The notes under the pieces: generated by a model | The model's database searches: none | What the model was told of the DNA's origin: nothing | What the model saw: only the letters and a program-made list of their open reading frames with translations | Part shown: one piece after another, positions 28,901 through 33,102 of the stretch | Layout of the letters: each line of letters begins with the position of its first letter | How positions within the stretch are numbered: the first letter of the stretch is position 1 | Origin: a virus | Length of the DNA: 33,102 bases | Direction: 5' to 3' (one strand) | IMG/VR virus record: IMGVR_UViG_3300048800_000086 | Coordinates: 1 to 33,102 of that record | Translations under genes and position numbers: made by a program

Positions 28901-29324
28901 CGACGGTGGGATGCGCGCGATGCTCGACAAGGCTGAGATCACGATTCAAGGGCTGAGCGAAACCTCGATCGATCGGATCGGCGGCATGGTCAGCGAAGGG
29001 CTCTCGAAAGGCGACTCGATCCAGACGGTCGGGAAAGACATCCGCGACGTGCTCGAAGATCCCGCGCGGTCTGAAACGGTGGCGAACACGGAGATGGCTC
29101 GTGCTACCTCGGCGGCGAGCGAACAGACCTATGGCGATGCTGGGATCACGCAGGTCGAATGGCTCGCCGAGGATGACGCGTGCCCGGATTGCGAGGCGTT
29201 GGCCGCAGATTCGCCGCTTGATCTGGGTTCGGATTCGCCGCCAGATCACCCAAACTGTAGGTGTGCGATTGCGCCCGTTGTGGATCTCGGGACGCCCGAC
29301 AGTGGTGTAGACTCCGGCGAATGA
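25992..29324 (+). CDS. Portal protein fused to MuF-type head morphogenesis domain
   Basis: 1110 residues. The portal body (~120-520) includes RTWDYSVGENVQISPRWNRI, LINDVRSLTYNWEPIPGIKA, DVIKFDAGALYIRRNNADEP, DDLLYIPWNPEPDSQYGRAP and LNFFTEGTVPAGFM. A Pro/Gly-rich, acidic linker (~560-700) follows. Near ~850 is a Cys-rich insert (LARCANCCLANNPKCVKYGD...WTCDGWE). The C-terminus (~1032-1095) is a MuF/SPP1 gp7-like domain: NTEMARATSAASEQTYGDAG, ACPDCEALAADSP, PPDHPNCRCAIAPV. Portal rings hold the packaging motor; MuF domains help head assembly or are injected. These are separate genes in many phages. Confidence 0.88.
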   Translation: MNVPILSARRAQYRKQVEDDAMQKAVGAVKEAMEWSGVAEKGFLNGNAALMGNTGMGGSATMLSAQAGRGASGGSLSRALEARVTQNLASGFARAPEELELALAEQGMSWNPPFPPGRPLDPNWGYRRPPRTWDYSVGENVQISPRWNRISFNTIQSIWESYDVAMICTQHLINDVRSLTYNWEPIPGIKADVSKDIEAAIRFFDMPDKRLPFRAWLAKWLQDVIKFDAGALYIRRNNADEPIALEVISGKTILPLVDYYGRRPEDEHDETEDPEGMFGGEIVPAYTQIIEGMPWDMLAADDLLYIPWNPEPDSQYGRAPLERVLLSANTDIRFQWHFLNFFTEGTVPAGFMEAPPDMSDPAQVAHWQEVWDAVMQGDQTKQTQIRWVPNGSKFTGTKDDANKFDKDFPLYLMRRTCAAHGTTPSDLGFTEEVNKATGDTQVDVQFRVGTTPLLRHVEDVINLFVREHLKLKCRLNIDDGKETEDRVATAMAAKVDIEVGALGVDERRMQLGLHVDKSRPMPRYVLTRVGPIPLLSLESMAGKIDPETYGPADDQPPVNTPFSEAPGPVPPKGSPEEKLAAEHTAQQARDLIEATTGEMPPAPPPAPGEPPAPTTTKAVVPATKTEPPGEDVSAEDESEEGEAGKAASNMGGPGVTGVTGGYAGDGAPTTIVGGTDGITVQTGVQGEDLLDDEEDDEDDEATKALVAFTLRRWRDSSRNRLKKGRAPRRFVDPNLPAAVHDEVWAKLQAAKTREAVDEAFADVVRPKALAGISPETKPAVKAKRPPFHHNADAIVEHYAPLIAKALGEMFSSSDLDAAVAAGVAAKKKPVEKSAGPPPHLRASENSLARCANCCLANNPKCVKYGDWDVKPDWTCDGWEIAIPEVAKAEAVDAVKAAVVGVLSKAKANVGKLKDVLTSLYGDSFLTGAHDAAQAAGGSVVASLKDVSESVPKGYWDAWTPGFGAAAEAAADGGMRAMLDKAEITIQGLSETSIDRIGGMVSEGLSKGDSIQTVGKDIRDVLEDPARSETVANTEMARATSAASEQTYGDAGITQVEWLAEDDACPDCEALAADSPLDLGSDSPPDHPNCRCAIAPVVDLGTPDSGVDSGE

Positions 29325-29352
29325 GCAACTTCCTATTGGAAAGAGGCGCGTC

Positions 29353-29517
29353 ATCTCTCTCACCCAGATCGCGGTAGTCATCGCCGGAGCCTGGCTGATC
29401 CTTGTCGGCGCGAACTCCGAACCGAGCACCACGTTGACGCTGGTCGCCGGCATCGCGATCGTCGTGCTGGTGCTGATCGACTCGGACTTTGTGCAGGCGT
29501 ATCGCACCCGCGCATAG
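29353..29517 (+). CDS. Small two-helix membrane protein with possible ATC start
   Basis: The frame gives SLTQIAVVIAGAWLILVGAN, a short polar turn (SEPSTT), a second hydrophobic segment (LTLVAGIAIVVLVLIDSDF) and VQAYRTRA. AAGAGG lies exactly six bases before an ATC at 29353; an in-frame TAG precedes, and no ATG, GTG or TTG lies in between (ATT 29335 is the other option). 54 residues. Sits between portal and collagen-like genes. The hydrophobic pattern supports coding; the start is the weak point. Confidence 0.5.
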   Translation: MSLTQIAVVIAGAWLILVGANSEPSTTLTLVAGIAIVVLVLIDSDFVQAYRTRA

Positions 29518-29558
29518 CTTTGAGTAGCTTTTCGTAGGCTTGGCGCTATGCTTGTGCC
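29515..29558 (+). promoter_or_regulatory. Phased-repeat leaderless promoter before the collagen-like gene
   Basis: TAGCTTT at 29515, TAGCTTTT at 29525 and TAGGCTT at 29535 recur every 10 bases, followed by TATGCT at 29547-29552, six bases, and GTG at 29559. One helical turn spacing puts the repeats on one face of the DNA. Confidence 0.58.
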
Positions 29559-30122
29559 GTGGCTTTCACGCAAACCACCGTCATAGGCAGATTGCATCTG
29601 GCGAACGGCGAACCCGCGAGCTGCGTGCCAGTGACCGCGGCGCTGTCGAAAACGATCCACAACGGGTCATCGCAAGCACCGGTCGGCACGACGACGGTCT
29701 CGACGAGCGCCACCGGGGACTTCGCGTTCACGTTGCCGTCGAATAGCGACGAGGGCACGTTCCCTGCCGGCTCGCACTACGCGTTCAAATGCGCTGCGAC
29801 TGGGTTGAACCAGGAAGCGGTGGTTCCGCCGAGCGAGGAGCCGGTGTTGCTGACGTCGCTGGCTACCGCTGGCGGTGGGGTTGGTGCGACTGGACCTACT
29901 GGGCCTACGGGTGGGACGGGCGCGAAAGGTGCGACGGGACCGTCTGGTGGTCCGACCGGCGCAACTGGTCCCGAAGGCGGCACTGGCGGCACTGGTGGCA
30001 CGGGTGGCACGGGTGGGACTGGGCCGGTCGCTGGACCTGCCGCGTTCGTCAACCCGTCTGGCGGCACGACCGCAGAAGTGATCGAATCCTTGATCGCCGC
30101 TGGGATGATGAAAGCGTCCTGA
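29559..30122 (+). CDS. Collagen-like virion protein
   Basis: 187 residues from the GTG at 29559. The N-terminal ~105 residues are a beta-rich domain ([40 protein letters not shown]) resembling a carboxypeptidase-regulatory or fibre-base fold. Residues ~108-160 are Gly-X-Y repeats ([20 protein letters not shown]). The C-terminus [20 protein letters not shown] may trimerise. It lies in the head region, so a capsid fibre or head decoration is possible. Its collagen stretch resembles the one at the window start. Confidence 0.75.
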   Translation: MAFTQTTVIGRLHLANGEPASCVPVTAALSKTIHNGSSQAPVGTTTVSTSATGDFAFTLPSNSDEGTFPAGSHYAFKCAATGLNQEAVVPPSEEPVLLTSLATAGGGVGATGPTGPTGGTGAKGATGPSGGPTGATGPEGGTGGTGGTGGTGGTGPVAGPAAFVNPSGGTTAEVIESLIAAGMMKAS

Positions 30123-30655
30123 TGGGCGATACTCACATCCACATCCACAACCATGCGGGCGAGGCTGTGAAGGCCGAGGACATCGACACGCCCCGCGTGC
30201 AGAAGGCTTTGGAGAGCGGCCTAGCGGCGTGCCGGGTCGTAAAGACCGCAGAGGAGCGACGCTACACGCTGGGCGTCGCCTACCCAGCGATGAAGGCCGA
30301 CACAGCCCGAGCGGCGGACGGGCACCGGGACTTTGTGGGAGCCGAGGCGCTTGAGGCGACGGCCTGGAGCTGGATGACAAAGAGCCGCGACATTGGGCTG
30401 TTCCACCAAGGCGGCACCGAGGGGCACGCGACGGTGGTGGAGAGCTACATCTACCGTGGCCCCGACTGGACGATCCCGTCCCCCGTCGACGGGCAGGACT
30501 ACGTGGTGAAGGCGGGTGACTGGCTCCTAAGCACCGTGTGGGATGAGCACGGCTGGGAGCTTGTGAAGTCCGGGCTTGTGAATGGGTGGAGCCCCGAGGG
30601 TGGCGCACGGCGAGCGAAACCGAGTGCGGAGCGCCTAGCCCTTTTGAGGAGCTAG
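30122..30655 (+). CDS. XkdF-like protein (putative capsid maturation protease)
   Basis: 177 residues from an ATG that overlaps the previous TGA. After a His-rich start ([20 protein letters not shown]), the sequence RYTLGVAYPAMKADTARAAD, HATVVESYIYRGPDWTIPSP, VVKAGDWLLSTVWDEHGWEL and VKSGLVNGWSPEGGARR matches the XkdF family of phage proteins, annotated as putative serine proteases. Catalytic residues are not assigned with confidence. Position between portal and scaffold/capsid fits prohead processing. Confidence 0.8.
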   Translation: MGDTHIHIHNHAGEAVKAEDIDTPRVQKALESGLAACRVVKTAEERRYTLGVAYPAMKADTARAADGHRDFVGAEALEATAWSWMTKSRDIGLFHQGGTEGHATVVESYIYRGPDWTIPSPVDGQDYVVKAGDWLLSTVWDEHGWELVKSGLVNGWSPEGGARRAKPSAERLALLRS

Positions 30656-30658
30656 GCG
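30632..30658 (+). terminator. Hairpin at the XkdF stop codon
   Basis: CGCCTAGC (30632-30639) pairs with GCTAGGCG (30651-30658), with CCT/AGG extending the stem around a TTTG loop. The TAG stop lies in the right arm. No T run follows, so it may attenuate or protect mRNA rather than terminate. Confidence 0.45.
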
Positions 30659-30766
30659 ACCCCTACACTATGCCTACCATGACTCGCCATACCGTGCCAC
30701 GCCTAGCCTCGCCATGCCTGGCCCCGCCTCGCCTTGCCCGGCCTATCCTACTAGAGGAGCCATCCC
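30656..30766 (+). other. Pyrimidine-rich leader before the scaffold-like gene
   Basis: 111 bases without a convincing gene. It holds TACACT at 30664-30669, many overlapping CCTCGCC/CCTTGCC/CCTAGCC repeats (30695-30745) and the ribosome site AGAGGAG at 30753-30759. A 35-codon ORF (30670-30777) crosses it but has Pro/Arg/Leu-biased composition typical of chance. Confidence 0.5.
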
Positions 30767-32629
30767 GTGGAGACTGAGATAACCGAGCTGGTGGAGTTGG
30801 ACGCGACGAAGGTTTCCGGCGTGGGCACTCCGGCGAACGGTACGCCGTGGCTGGTGTTGAAGGCTGCCGCCGCCGACGGCAAGGAAAAGTGCGGCACCTG
30901 CGACGGCAGCGGGAAGATCATGGCGGGCAACCGCGTATGCCCTGACTGTAAGGGGAAGGGCGAAGTCGCCGCGAAGAGCGAGAGCGCGGAGGCCGACGCC
31001 GAGGAGGAGGAGGTCACTGGCTCGTCTGCGAAGGAAGCGGAAGCGGTGGACAAGGCTCTGAGCGCCGCCGACCGTAAGGCGATGCCCGCGAGCAGCTTCG
31101 CTTTCGTGGACAAGAACGGCGGGAAGCACCTGCCGATCCACGATGAAGCGCACGCGAAAGCCGCGCTCGGCCGCTTCGGCCAGCAGGACTTCAGTGCAGC
31201 GAAGGGTGACACTGCCGACGCGAAGCAGAAAGCCGCCGCCAAGATCAAGTCGGCCGCGAAAGAGCACGGCATCGAAGTGGACGACAAGTCCGACGTCGCG
31301 GAAGCCGCGTCGAAGAACGCCGCACAGGACGCTCTCGGCGGGCTGGACGAACCCAAACAGGTGGGGCACCTGGACACGGGCCACTCTGGCCTGGTGGGTC
31401 CGGTCGTGACGGGCGTGAAGCCGGCGCCGGACGACAGCGCATTGGTCCAGGGTGGCGAGACCACGGCGTTGATCCCCGATGAGCTGAAGGTCACGGACCA
31501 CGCGCCGGTCTCGCGGACCACGGACGGCTGGGGGATCGTGAACCCGCAGGCGATTGCGAAGGCCATCGCTGCCGCGTCGCTGGTCGAAGCGATGGATGGG
31601 CTCGACGCGCAGCGTCAGGCGATCAAGGACGGCACGTTCCCTGAGCCGACGCCTGAGGAGTCCGCGACACCGGGGAACATGCCGTGGGAGTCCTACGACG
31701 CCGCGACGCTCAGGCAGGTCGGGGAGACCCTGGCCGGCTGTTGCACCGCGCTGGACAACATCACCGAACGCGAGCGCACGGAGTCTCGTGTCGCTGACGC
31801 GGGTGACACATCGAACGCTTGGGATCTTGAAGACGCAGCAGGCGCGCTGGAGTTCGCTCTTGGAACTGTCGCGCGCTTGTCGTACCATGAGGCAGCAGAG
31901 GGTGAAGCGACCAAGGGCACGGATGAAGAGGCCGTCAAGGTTGGTCGGATGCTCAGCGGTAAGAACATGACAGCGTTGGAAGCTGCGCATAAACACCTTG
32001 GTGCCGTCATCGATGGCGCGAAAGGCAAAACCGATGACGAGGAGATTGACATGGCTTCAGTGACAAAGGATGAGCTTGGCGAGCTGGTTGTGAAGTCCGT
32101 CAAGGCGGTCCTCGACCAGGAAAAGCAGGACGCCGAGGCTCAGAAGAAGCTTGCCGCCGAAGAGGCGGAGAAGAACGCCAACAACGGCGGCGACATTTCA
32201 ACCGCCGACATCAAGCCGACCGCTTCGGCGGACGCGGACGACGTGAACGCTATCCCTGATGGCGGGAAGGTCGACGCGCAGCATGTGAACAAGGGAGCCG
32301 ACGAGGCTCTCACAAAGCAGGTTTCGGACCAGCTCGAGGATCTGAAAAAGGACCTGGATACCAGGTTGGGTTCAGTTGAGGAGATGGTTGCCAAGTTCGC
32401 GAAGCGCCCCCGTGCTGGTGGCCCTTCGCTCGACGGTCAGGCTCGCGGGGCTTTCCCCGGTGCTGAGGGCCGGCTGAGCGACGAGGCGTCGAAGAGCACG
32501 CAGGACGCTGAGATCGAGACGCTGGAGAAGTCCCTCGCCGAGGAGACCAATCCGTCGCGTCGCGCTGAGCTTGGCGAGAAGCTGACATACGCTCGGATCT
32601 ACGCGAGCGTGGGCGGCCAGCAGCTCTAA
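30767..32629 (+). CDS. Scaffold-like head protein with zinc finger and DUF6582-like domain
   Basis: 620 residues; GTG at 30767 with AGAGGAG seven bases upstream. Order: DATKVSGVGTPANGTPWLVL (start motif shared with XkdF-like C-terminal proteins), a DnaJ-like zinc pair CGTCDGSGKIM...CPDCKGKGEV (~44-70), a DUF6582-like helical domain (LSAADRKAMPASSFAFVDKN, HLPIHDEAHAKAALGRFGQQ), a long middle, and a C-terminal Lys/Glu coiled coil (LVVKSVKAVLDQEKQDAEAQ; DQLEDLKKDLDTRLGSVEEM). Acidic coiled-coil ends next to capsid genes are typical of scaffolds. It may also link protease and scaffold roles. Confidence 0.72.
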   Translation: METEITELVELDATKVSGVGTPANGTPWLVLKAAAADGKEKCGTCDGSGKIMAGNRVCPDCKGKGEVAAKSESAEADAEEEEVTGSSAKEAEAVDKALSAADRKAMPASSFAFVDKNGGKHLPIHDEAHAKAALGRFGQQDFSAAKGDTADAKQKAAAKIKSAAKEHGIEVDDKSDVAEAASKNAAQDALGGLDEPKQVGHLDTGHSGLVGPVVTGVKPAPDDSALVQGGETTALIPDELKVTDHAPVSRTTDGWGIVNPQAIAKAIAAASLVEAMDGLDAQRQAIKDGTFPEPTPEESATPGNMPWESYDAATLRQVGETLAGCCTALDNITERERTESRVADAGDTSNAWDLEDAAGALEFALGTVARLSYHEAAEGEATKGTDEEAVKVGRMLSGKNMTALEAAHKHLGAVIDGAKGKTDDEEIDMASVTKDELGELVVKSVKAVLDQEKQDAEAQKKLAAEEAEKNANNGGDISTADIKPTASADADDVNAIPDGGKVDAQHVNKGADEALTKQVSDQLEDLKKDLDTRLGSVEEMVAKFAKRPRAGGPSLDGQARGAFPGAEGRLSDEASKSTQDAEIETLEKSLAEETNPSRRAELGEKLTYARIYASVGGQQL

Positions 32630-32688
32630 CCGTGTGCGGCCGTGGGGCCGTGCGAGTAATCCCCTTTAGCTGAACTGGAGTTGATGAG

Positions 32689-33102
32689 ATGAACGGTGGA
32701 ACCGTGCTCGACGTCGAGCAGATCACGAAGGAAACGATCGCGGCTGTAAAGAAGAGCTCGGAAGGCATCATGGCTGGGACGGGTATCCAGGGCGTTGATC
32801 TTGGCGGCCAGATCGCCTTGATCCCGGTGAACGTGCCGGCTCGCAACAACACGAGTGCTTTCCCGCGTGTGATCGCGGGTGAGGGTTCGCAGACCGCGAC
32901 GTGGCGTGCGCTGTTGAACATCAACAGTCAGCAGACGGATGCCGCGGTCGGCATGGACTTCGCGGGTTCGCTGGCAAAGTTCGAAGAGCAGAACTGCTTC
33001 GCGCCGTATCGTCCTCTGGCGAAGGCTTGCCGGGTGACGCTGGACGCTGTGGCGGTTGCTCGGAACTGGGCGGACGCTCTGGCGATCGGCAAGCTGCAGA
33101 CG
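32689..33102 (+). CDS. Major capsid protein, N-terminal part
   Basis: The ATG at 32689 has GGAG eight bases upstream; the frame is open to the window edge (138 codons). MNGGTVLDVEQITKETIAAV, KKSSEGIMAGTGIQGVDLGG, ALIPVNVPARNNTSAFPRVI, AGEGSQTATWRALLNINSQQ and CFAPYRPLAKACRVTLDAVA agree with the N-arm and E-loop region of HK97-fold capsids in actinophages. It directly follows the scaffold-like gene, as expected. C-terminal part lies outside. Confidence 0.8.
   Translation, partial: MNGGTVLDVEQITKETIAAVKKSSEGIMAGTGIQGVDLGGQIALIPVNVPARNNTSAFPRVIAGEGSQTATWRALLNINSQQTDAAVGMDFAGSLAKFEEQNCFAPYRPLAKACRVTLDAVAVARNWADALAIGKLQT

Noticed and set aside
29321-29377. 18-aa ORF overlapping the portal stop, after TAGACT-N7
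   Set aside because: Short, no protein features; the downstream membrane-protein frame is different and far more convincing.
28296-29660. Minus-strand ORF (454 aa) opposite the portal-MuF end
   Set aside because: Shadow ORF with no domain; it crosses several real plus-strand gene boundaries.
30670-30777. 35-aa ORF in the pyrimidine-rich leader
   Set aside because: Composition follows the CCTCGCC repeats and it overlaps the well-marked scaffold start.
30743-31996. Minus-strand ORF (417 aa) opposite the scaffold-like gene
   Set aside because: Antisense shadow; composition is Arg/Leu-biased and the plus frame has a ribosome site and recognised domains.

Overview
The window looks like the interior of a double-stranded DNA tailed-phage genome (Caudoviricetes, siphovirus-like gene content) infecting a high-GC bacterium, most likely an actinobacterium. 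The grounds are high GC outside the first ~1.4 kb, tight ATGA/GTGA start-stop overlaps, frequent GTG starts, many small Cys-rich proteins, and repeated TAnnnT-N6-RTG start regions of the kind that give leaderless mRNAs in Actinobacteria. No integrase, att site, tRNA, CRISPR array or IS element was seen, so lifestyle is open. Virion genes lie at both ends, so the window is cut from a longer or circularly permuted map; most tail genes lie outside it.

Layout. 1-2.6 kb: end of a collagen-like tail fibre, two small ORFs and a GT4 glycosyltransferase. 2.6-3.0 kb: two small minus-strand genes. 3.1-9.9 kb: host-lysis and envelope block, with membrane coiled-coil proteins, a lipobox-bearing GH25-like muramidase, a holin candidate, a papain-like peptidase, a calcineurin-like phosphoesterase and a secreted 3D/double-psi-barrel protein. 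Three HNH genes interrupt this block or lie at its edge. 9.9-11.7 kb: minus-strand run with an HNH gene, a CHC2 primase-type zinc finger and small proteins. 11.7-11.86 kb: divergent control region. 11.86-17.9 kb: plus-strand early/replication block with a hendecad-repeat protein, ERF annealing protein, truncated RuvC-like protein, HNH protein, orphan cytosine-C5 methyltransferase (with a second conserved protein in another frame), HTH proteins and two nuclease-like proteins. 17.8-20.4 kb: a chain of overlapping small genes sharing repeated head and linker modules. 20.4-23.1 kb: beta-type amino-methyltransferase, MazG-like protein, HTH and zinc-ribbon proteins. 23.1-33.1 kb: packaging and head block with TerS candidate, TerL, an HTH-zinc protein, a portal-MuF fusion, a small membrane protein, a second collagen-like protein, XkdF-like protein, scaffold-like protein and the start of the major capsid gene.

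How it fits together. ERF and the RecB-like nuclease would form a recombination pair; the methyltransferases probably modify phage DNA; TerS/TerL, portal-MuF, XkdF, scaffold and capsid form a standard head-assembly order. The most unusual points are: an HNH gene that brought a recoded 3' end for the peptidase gene and left the old 3' end behind it; two conserved protein families apparently encoded in overlapping frames of the methyltransferase gene; small genes apparently assembled from shared modules; a repeated leaderless-type start signal with 10-bp-phased upstream repeats before two virion genes; and several ORFs that seem to lack ATG, GTG or TTG starts.
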